64,000 nt of DNA from Schizochytrium sp. TIO01 (Eukaryota > Sar > Bigyra > Thraustochytrida > Thraustochytriidae), in contig SMSO01000007.1 in NCBI GenBank assembly GCA_004764695.1, forward strand, positions 575,501 to 639,500, in the 5' to 3' direction. How positions within the stretch are numbered: the stretch's first letter is position 1; every line of letters starts with the position of its first letter. The notes below the pieces were generated by a model that was not told the origin of the DNA, did not search any database, and saw only the letters and a program-made list of their open reading frames with translations. Below, piece after piece: positions 52,301 to 62,650 of this stretch. The position numbers and the translations under genes were made by a program.

Positions 52301-54948
52301 AGACCAAGAACAAAAACCATTTGGTTAAGATAAATTGTGTACTTCAGTACCTGCTCGCTCATGACACTTCTATCGTTAGAGGCTCGCTGGGATTGATAGA
52401 ACCTAGCTATATAGCCATCTGGCTAGTCTCTTAATAATTTGGTTCAAAAACGAGAACAGAAGATTTTTAATCAGTTCTCGCATAGGAGACTCTTGCAAAG
52501 GTCCATGCATTGGCGGCACTACTGTTTGTTGGCAATTGCTAGTTGGCCTTTTCCTTCTCTAGCTGGCGATGATGACCTCGCAGCTGCAAAACTGTGGCAG
52601 GTGCTCCTCCAACCCGTTCGCGAGATGCTGGAGTAGGCCCCTCCCTACCTAGCGAGGGACCGTATCGTATGGAACCTCTTCATCATGGAATATCATCAGG
52701 AAAGAAATAACCCATCTCACGATGCGATGCGATGCGATGCTATGCTGGGTACCTACTATGGGAAGTAGATGCCGAACTCGGAATTCTAAAACTCATCTCC
52801 GAGTGGTCCATGCCGACTTCCAATCTTTCAGTAGGCAACGCAGCGACGGAGGCATGCAATCGAGGACTTCGCTGGCTGGCTGGCTGGCTGGCAGCCCAAG
52901 CAGGCGTACTCTCGGAGGACGCTACTCTTGGAGCACGCAAACACGCATTGGGCTCTGCTCTGGCCTGGTCCGGCCTATACCCGATGTCGCCTGTTGGCGC
53001 GATGAAGCTGCGTTTCATAGGTCGCGAATGAGCCCTACAAAAGGGACACAGGCGTACTTCTACATTTGACCACGGAATACCCCTTTTTCTTATTTCACAC
53101 ACATTTGGAAGTAGTCGATACAGAGCCTCTTCTTCCACGCTTGAATGCAGTTGCTCCCTATTAATTAACTATATACCTTTTTACTCTGCGTTTACTGATT
53201 TCAGTCTCCGAAACAAACTCGTATATTTTATAGAACTAACGAGATCAAACTGCGATTATTTCCGAATTATATGTATCTGTATGATGATGTTGTTTGATTT
53301 TAAATTTAAAAATTTGAATTGGCAGTTTTGCATTTATTGTTATATGAACTTTCAAAATTCTTGACGTGTTTTGTTTAGTTGGTTTTTTTGGTCGACATTA
53401 TTACTATGTGCATTACCGTCCGCCGGTGCCAGACCGATTAATCGGGAACGTATGAAGCCATATTGATTTCTTGTCTTCTTTGTGACGATAAAAAATCAGG
53501 TTTCCTGATATTCTTTTTTTTTAAAGCATATTACCACTTGCTTGCACGTGCGTTATTTAGAAAAACACTCTTCAAGATCTCCTTTTTGCTTTTTATATTT
53601 TCCCTAATTCAAATATGTTTTACTCTGCTCAACTTTCTTTTAAACTGCTCCTCTTTCCTTTATCAGGATACCATCGAAGCAATCTACCCGCTTACTATCT
53701 TTCGATTCAAACTTGCCTGCTTGTAGGGTGTGGAGGTGTCTAGCAACCATGGAAGCACAAAGCATGAAAACTCCAAGCTGAGATATCATTAGAATCGTCG
53801 GAAGTATGCGCTTTAGATCTTTTTTATTTTGCTTTTTATCCCATTATTCATTCACTGTATAACAGAATGTATTTTGCTGCGAAAGTAACTCATTTTACAA
53901 TATTTTTTTAATTACCTCCCAAACCACTTTTTTTTTTTCTTTAATGCCGCACACTGAATCGTTTACGAACTTCTATATTTTTTTAATCCTTGAAATTATT
54001 ATATTATTGATAGATGGGAGGATTCTTACGAAAAACAAACGCAGATGGATAGTTTGTTCAATCGCATCATTAGCGAAAAAGCCCGCAAGCCTTTTCGAGA
54101 GCTTTCTATGGGCCCAATCAGGAAGGGATGAATGCAGTGTACAGAGGACTGGGACCCCAGTCAGGAAGCGCATCAATACAGATCGCGTAACTACTGGCCT
54201 ACAAAACTGACATTATAGGATCTTCATCCTTTTAAATTGTCCAAGAGGGTTTTTATTTATTTATTAATCACGATTTCCGAGAAGTAATTTCTTATAAACC
54301 ACCTAGTTCATCTCGAAGTTTCTACAAACGCTTCTTGTCTATTGGGTGAACTTCATTTCGTTTTTTTTTTTAATGGAATCTGTAAAAAGAAAAACAGATG
54401 TTCCTCATCTAAGAAATTCAAGGATTTAAAAAAATACTGGAAATATATCACATTAAATTAAAATAACAAAGGAGGTCCTTTTTAATCAGTTGACCCCCTC
54501 GTTGAATCACTTCAATATTGACTAGCCAGCGTACTGTTTTCTGCTTTTAACGTTGTTGCCTTTTCTAAAACTTTTTAACAACTTCTAACACTTAATTTTC
54601 TTATGACAATTTAACATTAGAAAATATTATAATACTTGAAGGGGAAAAAATTACAATGTTTATGAAGAGGAAGGAAACGTTTCATTGAAAAATACTTTCG
54701 AAAGTACCCAGTTCCAGTACATTAATTTCTATATGTAGGCAAACTTGCCTACTTTCTTTCGCACGTGGCTCCATCTGCGGCCTCCTCTACTACGCTGAAA
54801 ATCTAGTCTTGAAAGGTTGTAGCGGCTGTACACAAGAGTGACAAGAAGTTTAAATGAAGACGATGGAACGATTGGTTCGAATTACTTGAGCACACGTCCA
54901 ACAAAGCACTCCCACCTACCATCCTATTCACGTGAAGCTGAGTACCTA
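49341..54948. other. mostly AT-rich intergenic, no supported gene
   Basis: Contains a C-run interrupted by one G (49813-49831), a (TTTTC)n run (51751-51782), a 19-base tandem duplication at 52087-52124 (GCTTGATGAAA...GAGAT twice), a GATGC run (52723-52742) and a GGCT run (52870-52893). The frame 51272-51730 (minus) begins at TTG and has no domain. Confidence 0.45.
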
Positions 54949-55437
54949 ATGGGAATCATTCACAGTAGTCTTCTTATCGTTTTTGAAGCTTCATTAACTT
55001 ATGCCATTTTTTGTTTATGCAACTCACCTATATTGCCGAAGTTATTGTCTGATGACAGCATCATTTATTCCGCACAACCAAGTACAAGGTCCTCTATCGA
55101 GGATTATGCCTTCACCACCACACACAGCGCCCTCAGATTCGATACTCAGGCTCTAATCCTCCCTGTTGCCAGCCTCTCCTTCCTACGCTTTGTTGTTGGT
55201 TTTTATTCTTTCGGAATTTATGTCACTCATATCAACAGAGAAACTTCACTGAAGAAGAACAAGGAGCACAAGAAGAAAGCTTCTGCTGAAGGTGTGGAAT
55301 GTACTACTAACTCCACAAATATAGATGCTCTGTTGTGGTTCATGCTTTTACAGGGCAATGAAATATATATATATATATGCAAACATTCACAGCTGGAATT
55401 CTTGAATCATTCAACGTCCGACAGTCATAGGGCGTAA
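54949..55437 (+). CDS. uncertain hypothetical protein, about 162 residues
   Basis: I cannot name this frame. The open frame reaches back to a GTG at 54838; the first ATG, chosen here, is at 54949. It is unusually long for its AT-rich setting and is not repeat-derived until a short (TA)n run near its 3' end. Two stretches are hydrophobic enough to cross a membrane: IIHSSLLIVFEASLTYAIFC near the N-terminus and ILPVASLSFLRFVVGFYSFG mid-way. A lysine-rich segment (KKNKEHKKK) follows. Splice sites, homologues or transcripts are needed before it can be accepted; chance openness is a real alternative. Confidence 0.2.
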   Translation: MGIIHSSLLIVFEASLTYAIFCLCNSPILPKLLSDDSIIYSAQPSTRSSIEDYAFTTTHSALRFDTQALILPVASLSFLRFVVGFYSFGIYVTHINRETSLKKNKEHKKKASAEGVECTTNSTNIDALLWFMLLQGNEIYIYICKHSQLEFLNHSTSDSHRA

Positions 55438-56675
55438 TTATAAGCGGGCAAAATGCCCTACAAAGGGTAAAAAATTGCTTCATCAATTTTTCTGAGAAGG
55501 ATTAATTTGATGCTCAAAGAAAGAGTGGCCTGTGTTGCGATTACTTTTTAAATACTACGAGAGAAAATAGTCAGACAGGTTCAATAATTAGGTTCAGACG
55601 AAGAACGGAAAATAAGCACAGCTTCTGTCCCTAGTTTTGTTATTATTATTCATGGTTTTACTGCGAGGTTTATTTTATTTCTTTTCAGAACTAGTCGTAC
55701 CGATCTGCTCACTACATAAATATTTCTTTTTTCAGATACTAATGGATGAAAATATGCGAAAACCCGATTTTGTTGTATTTTTTAAGTAAATGCATTTATA
55801 TCTTTTCTTTTCTTACCTTGAAGGCAATTTATACTTTTAAATTAATTTAAGTTTTATTTTAAAATATTAAAAACGTTTTAAATTATATTAGTAGTTTGTA
55901 TTGCTTTGATCGACATCTTTTTTCTTCTCTTTTGCTGCTCTGTCTTTTGAGGCGAGCGTGAATGGCCCTCTTTTTCATTTAATTTAAAATTAAAAAAAAA
56001 AAAAACTACCTAGGTTCTACTCCTTTGCAAATTGCCGCCATTGTTTGAACAGTTTTACTTTGATTTACCTTAGAGTATTTTTTGTCGTAGTTTTACTTCC
56101 GTTGCTGTTTTCTTCGCTTATCTACTAGTATTCTATATTTGGCTATCTGATCTTCAGACAAAACTAATACATACTATTAGTTTTATTATATTCCCTTTTA
56201 TCGTATTTTCTTTGTAAAATCGCTTCCAGAAAGGTATGTCTCATTTTTATACTCAAATGGAAAATGGTATTTTAATGAATTATTCATTCCTTTCGCAAAA
56301 AAGAAGGTATAGATACTATACTAATATATTATCTCCTCTCTCTTTATTTTCTTTTAAAGAAGACGATATTTTTATTGTTAAAAATTAAATACTATTTTTA
56401 TGAAAGCAATATTAAACCAGTAATTTCGCGAGGAAGGTTCAAAGAGAAGCTGAAGGAAAACCATCCACTCACTCGTCCAACATGCACCAAAACAACTCGA
56501 AACTTGTATTGGCGTCACCCCCCGATCTCTGATGAGGTTGTGCGAACCATCAAGTGAAATAGTGGTCGCCAAAACAGCGAACAGGTACTTTTAACAAGAA
56601 GGAAGGACCTTGCTTATTTTACCACCTTGTTTCCTTTCTTTTGCTCTTTGTTAACGTCCCTCAGTATAACACTGC

Positions 56676-56676
<1 letters not shown>
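55438..56676. other. AT-rich intergenic, no gene seen
   Basis: AT-rich sequence with A- and T-runs. The 60-codon frames near 56375-56572 on opposite strands overlap and have no domain. Confidence 0.5.

Positions 56677-56730
<54 letters not shown>
56677..56730. repeat. (GATT)n microsatellite
   Basis: About 13 perfect TTGA units. Confidence 0.95.
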
Positions 56731-57201
56731 TGTTCCTTCTTTCTATATCTGACTGGCTTTGGATAGAAAGGAGACCAATCCTTTCATAGAAAGGATAGAG
56801 GGAGGTTCTTTGCCCCTTTCAGCATAGTGCCTCCTTTTTTATCAAGAATGTAAAGGCGCCGGAGGACATCCTGGACAAACTCGGTTTCTCTCTCAGTCTT
56901 CGTCATCTTGACCTTCTTCTTTGTCCATTCGATGTGATGCCAATTTGTAATGATCTTCTAACTCCAATACTAAAGAATAATTCCGAAGGTCCCCCATTCT
57001 ATACCTCTCTAGTTAATTGTCTTTGGTCCCTTATTATGTATGTTTTATTTTGTTTCATTTTTCAATAATAAGTTAGAAGAAATTAGCAATAAATTATATA
57101 CCATAGCCTTTCAAAAATCGGGAGTGGGGAACCACGAATATGATGGATAGCATCAATCGAGAAGTTTTTCTTATTTAATTGATAAAAGATCAGCCAACTT
57201 T

Positions 57202-57227
57202 AAAAAAAAAAAAAAAAAAAAAAAAAA
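57202..57227. repeat. 26-base A-run
   Basis: The longest homopolymer in the window, after CCAACTTT. It could be the poly-A end of an old retroposed copy, but no matching element was recognised upstream. Confidence 0.9.
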
Positions 57228-57544
57228 CATATATTCCAATTCGAAAAATAAAAATAAAAAGTACTTATCTATTAAAGGTTTACTTGATAGTGTCATCAAT
57301 AACTTGGCTAAGAATAGGTAACTACTAGATGCAGACTAATGCTTTTTCTCACGGTAACTTTTTTGCTGGGTGGCACGAGAAGCATCTACTAGTTCCTTTC
57401 TTATAACATATTTCTCTCTGTTTAATAACTTCCTCACACTTCTTCCTCCTTCAATTTCTTCCTTTTTTTATTTCTCTGATTTCTTTCCTTCTTCATCCTT
57501 TCTCTCTTGTGGCTGTTCGATATTTTTTGTAAACATTCTCTGTC

Positions 57545-57780
57545 GCTGCTTGCTTTTGCTTGCTTTTTCTTGCTTTTTCTTGCTTTTTGCTTGCTTTTTG
57601 CTTGCTTTTGCTCGCTTGCTTATTTACTTACTTACTTGGAGACTTACTTATTTACTTACTTACTTACCTACTACATACTTACTTACTTACTTACTTACTT
57701 ACCTACTTACTTACTTACCTACTCAGAGACTTACTTACTTCCTTACCTACCTACTTACATTTACCTAATTACTTAGTTAG
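57545..57780. repeat. TTGCTTTT repeat followed by imperfect (CTTA)n array
   Basis: About 70 bp of TTGCTTTTT/CTTGC units pass into about 160 bp of CTTA units. The CTTA array is interrupted twice by GAGACTTACTTA (about 57640 and 57728), so it has a larger internal repeat. Spurious LLTYLLTY frames cross it. Confidence 0.9.
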
Positions 57781-58479
57781 ACTCAGGACTTTGAACAGAG
57801 CGAGTGTCTCTTGCGCTCGCTCCGCCTCCCGCGTGCAAAAACTTATTGGTCGATCAATCGTCGATCATCCAAGTGGCGTTCGCTCCCCTTGCGCAGGTTG
57901 GAAACACTGGCGCGGGAGACGAGACAAGCTGACGAGATTGGAGGCAGTAGACCAATAGCGAACGGAGGCGAGCAACAGCCAAGCGAGCGGTACGCTGAGC
58001 TGGTTGCGTCGTGTTGAGCTGGGAAAGCTCCTCTCCATCTTGTGGAGCCATAAATATCAATACATACAGACAGTATTTGGAGTGGAGTGGCCGCGTACCA
58101 CACCGCGTCTTGTGAGCTGTCTGCCGTGGCTTGTGGAACCCCAGAACAGGACTCAAACAGAACCGTATAAGAGGGACGAAACAACTGATTCACTGTCTTT
58201 TCTTCTCTTTGGTGGCCTTCTGGTTTTGACGAAAAATAAATTAAAATAACGCGGGACAAGCATATCTACAAATCTTCATCAGCAAGCAATGCGACCAAAG
58301 CTCCTCGTTTGATATTCGTAAGTATTTCAAGATTCAATCTAAGTAAGCACTGCTTAGACAGCTGAAGAAATACAACAGATCAACACAAAGCCCAGGACAG
58401 TCGTTTTCAAGGAAGCAAGAGCATTTCTGCTTCTCAAGAGTGTAGGGCAGCCAGCTTTCTCTTTCTGGGCACAAAGAGA
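57781..58479 (+). promoter_or_regulatory. upstream region of the 896-codon gene
   Basis: GC-richer than the sequence to its left. A minus-strand frame (57843-58259) begins at TTG, overlaps open frames on the other strand and has no domain, so I do not call it. The last 200 bases are AT-richer and should include the 5' UTR. No clear TATA element was found. Confidence 0.25.
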
Positions 58480-61170
58480 ATGCAGGGACATGGTTCAAGG
58501 GCTCGTACGACTGGACTCTCGTCGTCATCTTCAAGGGCAAGCACAGGGCTATCGTCAACCACAACTTCAATTACAAATTCATCATCGTCCTCATCATCAA
58601 CTAACAATTCTTCATCTGGAGTAAAGGTAGAAACTTCTCAAGTGTCACAAATAAATGAAGAAGGCCCAGTTCTTCAGATCGAGACCCCTGCTTGGCAACC
58701 ATCCGATGTTTTCGCTCCAAATAACATTCTCCATATCAAAGAGAAACGACCCTTGGGAGCAACTCGTGGGAACACAACTGTCCCTCAAGCACCAGAACTC
58801 ACAGTTCGAATTCTAGCTCAAGGTGTTGGTTGTGAGAAGAATTTGGCAGTTCGTGCTACATTATGGAGCTGTGGACCTATCTCGCAACAAGCCCGCTTTC
58901 TTGCTAAAAAGGGCTTGTCCAAACTCACTCCCAAAAATGGTGAACATTTTCGCACTCTTCGAGGTAAGACCACCATTGAATGTCAGCAAAATATTGCCCT
59001 CTTTGGCAGTGTCACAGAGGATGGTTATCGCACAGCTGTCTTACGTTGTGTTTTCTCACGTGCTGCACGGATTCCCTGTAAACGGAATTACATTACACTC
59101 AAACTAGAGTGTGTCCGTGTAATCGCACAGCAAGATAGTTCTCCAAATCAAAACTCCCTCAGTAGTCGAGGAACAACAAATACACCATCTGCCCGGCAGG
59201 AAAGCCCCCGTACTAGGGTGCGGGGAGGGCTCCCACCAACCCCACCTAGATCAGCAACAAGACCACCAAACGGAGATGCAGACGCCGCAACCTTAAACGG
59301 AGGAGCGCTTATAAGTGCTTCTTCCTCCTCCTCCTCCTCTTCTTCCTCTGTGCCCGTTCAACGAGGCCCTTCTCAACAGTTTCAACAACTCTCCAACACA
59401 ACGCAGCCAGTCTCTTCCCATGTACATCCTGCACGGGTTGAGTTGAGTGAGGAAGAGGAAGATGATGACGAAGATGATGACGAAGAGGAAGAGGAAGATG
59501 AGGAGAGCGAACACTCCAGCGATCCCCGGGGTTCTTCCCTTTCCCAAGACTCCCTTGCCAAATCCTCGGCAAGTAGTAAAACCACCACAGCGGAGATCGT
59601 TCATGTCGCTGAGGTTCCTGAAATTCTCACCTGTCGCATTTCAATCTCAGAAAAGGCCATGTGCCCTCGTGCATGCGATGCGCGTCGCAAGCAGGACCCC
59701 ACACGCGCCCGCATGCAACATCAATTGCAAGAACAACAGCAACAACAGGGATATGTTGCACAAGTGGTGCAGCAGCAGCAGCAGCAACAACAACAACAAC
59801 AACGACAGCAAAATCTAATTTTGCAACATCTTGGTCTACCTGGCACAAGCCAGGTTGTTCAGCCTTCAAGAAACACCGGCGCTACTGGTGCCTCTGCAAT
59901 GAGCTCACAAGGCCTCGATATGGCTTTCCTGCAAAGGATGCAAGCTGCTGCGGCTGCGGCTGCGGCTGCCACAGGAGCTACACCACAGTATTATCCTTCA
60001 TTACACACGGAACCTGCTTTACAAGCTTCCTCCGGCATTAACTCTTTAGAGCAACCTCAAGTAAAGCAAGAGATTCAGCAATATCTTCAGTATCTCAGTG
60101 GTCACACCAATGGCAATAATGAGATCCATCACATTAACAGAGATAATCATACTGAGTGGCTCCAGCAACTTTATGCCGCAAATAGCTCTTCCTCCATCAT
60201 TCCACAACAGCATCTTCAACAGCCTTATGGAAACGAGGACCATCTTCTTCGAACTCTGCATGCAACAGCTGCAGCTGCAGTGGACCCAACAACAAGAGAT
60301 ATCATTCTGCAAGAATTATGTGCAAGACTACAGAACAACCCAGAAGCCATGGCTGGATTTCTTGCTTCTTCTCTCCCTGCATCCTCATCCTCATCAGCTT
60401 CGTCTCAGCTTCCCCCTCTCTTATCACAACAACAGAGACAGCGACAACTGCAGTTATTGCAGCACAATCAAGGAGATATTCCCCCCTTTTCTCGAACTGA
60501 TGCCCCACATCTCTTGTCTTCTCAGCAGATGAATTCCTCGAGCTCAAATCTCACAACAGAGCAACCCTTATTCTCCACAAGAGAGGATAGCTGGCCATTA
60601 CCCTTTCCAAATCGAGAAAGAGCATCTTCACTGGTACAGTCTGCAGCGTCGTCAACTTCATCACCTCTGCAAAACCTGCTGCCGCAAAACTCACCAGTGA
60701 ACCCCACAAACGTCGCAGCTTCGTTATTCTCTTCTCAAAACGCTCGCTCCGCTTTAGGCTCGTCTTCTTCGTCGTCGTCATCAGCCTCGTCATCTCCGGT
60801 GCTTGAGGCCTTGGCATCAGCGCCCTCCACACGGATTCCATTTGGCAACACGCAAAATTCTTCGCTAGCAGGAAACCCTGCATTACGACTGTACCATTCA
60901 GACGCCAACCAATACACCCAGACAGGTGCTTTACAGCAGTTGATGATGTCCCAGGATAACGAGCAACAGCTTGGCCAGCAACAGGTCCAAAGCTTCCAGG
61001 CAACGCCTGATTTCCAAAACCTTTGGTCCAGGCGATCAACCATCCACCAGCAGCAACAGCAACAGAATATGTTTAATACTAGCAACAGCAGCAGCGGTAA
61101 CAATGGTGGTCTTCACAACCGGAACAATGATTACAACAACACATTTCCCCGCGCACCCCACCAACGCTGA
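58480..61170 (+). CDS. Ser/Gln-rich protein with one unrecognised globular domain
   Basis: This is an intact, intronless 896-codon frame with ATG at 58480 and TGA at 61168. Residues 1-60 are Ser/Thr-rich. Residues about 105-216 form a compact, non-repetitive segment with alternating hydrophobic strands: LTVRILAQGVGCEKNLAVRA, then ARFLAKKGLSKLTPKNG, TTIECQQNIALFGSVTEDGY, and AVLRCVFSRAARIPCKRNYI ending in KLECVRV. It looks like an all-beta domain with a basic loop, possibly DNA-binding, but I do not recognise it. After it come a Ser run (about 279-291), an acidic block (about 320-344), a Gln-rich region with a poly-Gln run (about 429-444), a poly-Ala run (about 487-498) and a Ser/Gln/Asn-rich tail. 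This composition is typical of transcriptional regulators or coactivators, so a nuclear role is inferred. Its flanks are non-coding. Confidence 0.75.
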   Translation: MQGHGSRARTTGLSSSSSRASTGLSSTTTSITNSSSSSSSTNNSSSGVKVETSQVSQINEEGPVLQIETPAWQPSDVFAPNNILHIKEKRPLGATRGNTTVPQAPELTVRILAQGVGCEKNLAVRATLWSCGPISQQARFLAKKGLSKLTPKNGEHFRTLRGKTTIECQQNIALFGSVTEDGYRTAVLRCVFSRAARIPCKRNYITLKLECVRVIAQQDSSPNQNSLSSRGTTNTPSARQESPRTRVRGGLPPTPPRSATRPPNGDADAATLNGGALISASSSSSSSSSSVPVQRGPSQQFQQLSNTTQPVSSHVHPARVELSEEEEDDDEDDDEEEEEDEESEHSSDPRGSSLSQDSLAKSSASSKTTTAEIVHVAEVPEILTCRISISEKAMCPRACDARRKQDPTRARMQHQLQEQQQQQGYVAQVVQQQQQQQQQQQRQQNLILQHLGLPGTSQVVQPSRNTGATGASAMSSQGLDMAFLQRMQAAAAAAAAATGATPQYYPSLHTEPALQASSGINSLEQPQVKQEIQQYLQYLSGHTNGNNEIHHINRDNHTEWLQQLYAANSSSSIIPQQHLQQPYGNEDHLLRTLHATAAAAVDPTTRDIILQELCARLQNNPEAMAGFLASSLPASSSSSASSQLPPLLSQQQRQRQLQLLQHNQGDIPPFSRTDAPHLLSSQQMNSSSSNLTTEQPLFSTREDSWPLPFPNRERASSLVQSAASSTSSPLQNLLPQNSPVNPTNVAASLFSSQNARSALGSSSSSSSSASSSPVLEALASAPSTRIPFGNTQNSSLAGNPALRLYHSDANQYTQTGALQQLMMSQDNEQQLGQQQVQSFQATPDFQNLWSRRSTIHQQQQQQNMFNTSNSSSGNNGGLHNRNNDYNNTFPRAPHQR

Positions 61171-62100
61171 TAATACAAAACGCATCTATTATATTAATGC
61201 GCAAAAATTCGTCAATCCTGCTTCTGTGTTTGATGCAAACACAACCGATGTTGATATAATTTGTCTTGGCTGTGAAAAGCAAGCATTCGCTACTTTTGTA
61301 CAAATGCTTTCTTTTTCTATTCTCAACCCTCCTTAAGAAATGATTCAGCCTTGAGGCATTGTTTTATCAAGGTCATGAAGGATAACATGATCACCATTCT
61401 CCTGTATGCTTTTCGTTCATCTATTCATGATATTTGCAAAATTGAAACTTGTTATGGTAATTCCGTTTTTAGACTCTTTTTTAAACATGGCTTCCTTTCC
61501 TTCCTCTTGTCTAATCGCCGTCCAAACTGAAATTTATTATCTACCACTTCGTCTCACGTTAGCCAGTACGACTAGATCCTAGAATCAGTGCGCCAAGGTA
61601 GCTAGCTATCACTACTTTCTTTCCAGTTTGCAATAGTTTACATCTCTGGAAAAATACGATTCAAAGCGGAGAGGTTGTAAATTCGCAGGCCAGCTTTTCT
61701 CCTTGAGATTATATTTTGAGAATGTATACCTCCTTTACTACTTGGATGTAAACTTATAGATTTATTTCTCTCCAATGAAATAATAGAAACAGCACCATAA
61801 ACCATGCTCTACTGCCACCTAATACCTAATGGTAGGTTTACACAGAATGGAAACCCAACATATATAGAACAACTTAAACTTTAAATTCAGTTTGAACAGA
61901 TACGTCAAGTGGTCTTGAGCCCAGCTCCCAGTTTCCTCAATCTCTCATACACATCACTCTGATAGCAGCGAAGGTCTGCACTTATGAAAAGGTTAGAACT
62001 TACAAGACCTCCACACGGTAGTGTCTATTCCATATTAATGATAGGCCTATATATTATAGTTATTCAGATCTTGGTTAAAAAATAGAGGTTCGATAAGAAA
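61171..62100. other. 3' flank of the 896-codon gene and left flank of the IS607-like element
   Basis: AT-rich sequence with no gene supported. The left end of the IS607-type element should lie here. This family has no terminal inverted repeats, so the boundary cannot be fixed by eye. Confidence 0.4.
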
Positions 62101-62650
62101 ATGGCATGGCCAAGGAACCACCAATCTCCAAACACTGCATGTGAAGCAAACCTTCAATACAAGCCAGCAAAGCACTTCAACCAGAAGTTTGGAATTCAGC
62201 GAGTGTCCTTCGGGGGCCTTCCCGGAGGCAATTGCATGTACGCAAGTGGCAACGTTGAGCATCCCTATGACTGAGGTTTCTTCCGGCGCCCGCGAGCTAT
62301 GCAGCACTGGCCGAACAATTATCTACGCCAGAGTGTCCTCCCGCCAAGAGAAGAGAAAGCTCCAAACGCCAGATTGCCAGACGTCCCCGCCGCCTACAAA
62401 GACATCGGTAGAGGGATTGACTTGAAAGGCCGGACTTGAAAGACCCTACTGGACACATATGACAACGGCGGATCTCGCCGAGCTGTGGTCAGGTACCGCG
62501 ATTGACTTCTACAAATCGCTGTCGACCTCCTTAAGGATCTTGTTTTCTAAAAAAATGCACAACTCGCGGCCAAGATGCACACGCCGGGGACTTCGACACC
62601 TTCAAAAAACTTGCCATCACCGTATTTGGACCGTCGCATTACGGAAAAGT
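62101..62650 (+). pseudogene. IS607-type serine recombinase (TnpA), decayed
   Basis: ATG at 62101 opens a frame that reads YKPAKHFNQKFGIQ and then PGGNCMYASGNVEHPYD. This is a recognisable MerR-like helix-turn-helix plus PGG wing of IS607 TnpA, with the middle of the winged helix apparently lost. It stops at 62272. One base over, the next frame reads RTIIYARVSSRQEKRKLQ (62312-62365), the N-terminal strand and catalytic-serine motif of small serine recombinases; the nucleophile is probably the first Ser of VSS, at 62336. A further shift gives DIGRGIDLKGR, LLDTYDNGG and RAVVRYRD (62401-62502), the usual order in this family, broken by stops at 62437 and 62503. It once catalysed excision and integration of the element through a circular intermediate. 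At least two frameshifts and two stops make it inactive. Confidence 0.85.

Noticed and set aside
57370-57958. Frames reading LLTYLLTY that resemble a membrane protein
   Set aside because: They follow the imperfect CTTA array, and three overlapping frames show the same low-complexity pattern.
57843-58259. 138-codon minus-strand frame upstream of the 896-codon gene
   Set aside because: It has a TTG start, overlaps open frames on both strands and has no recognisable domain.
59293-59604. Minus-strand frame with a long hydrophobic stretch
   Set aside because: It is the antisense shadow of the acidic block of the 896-codon gene.
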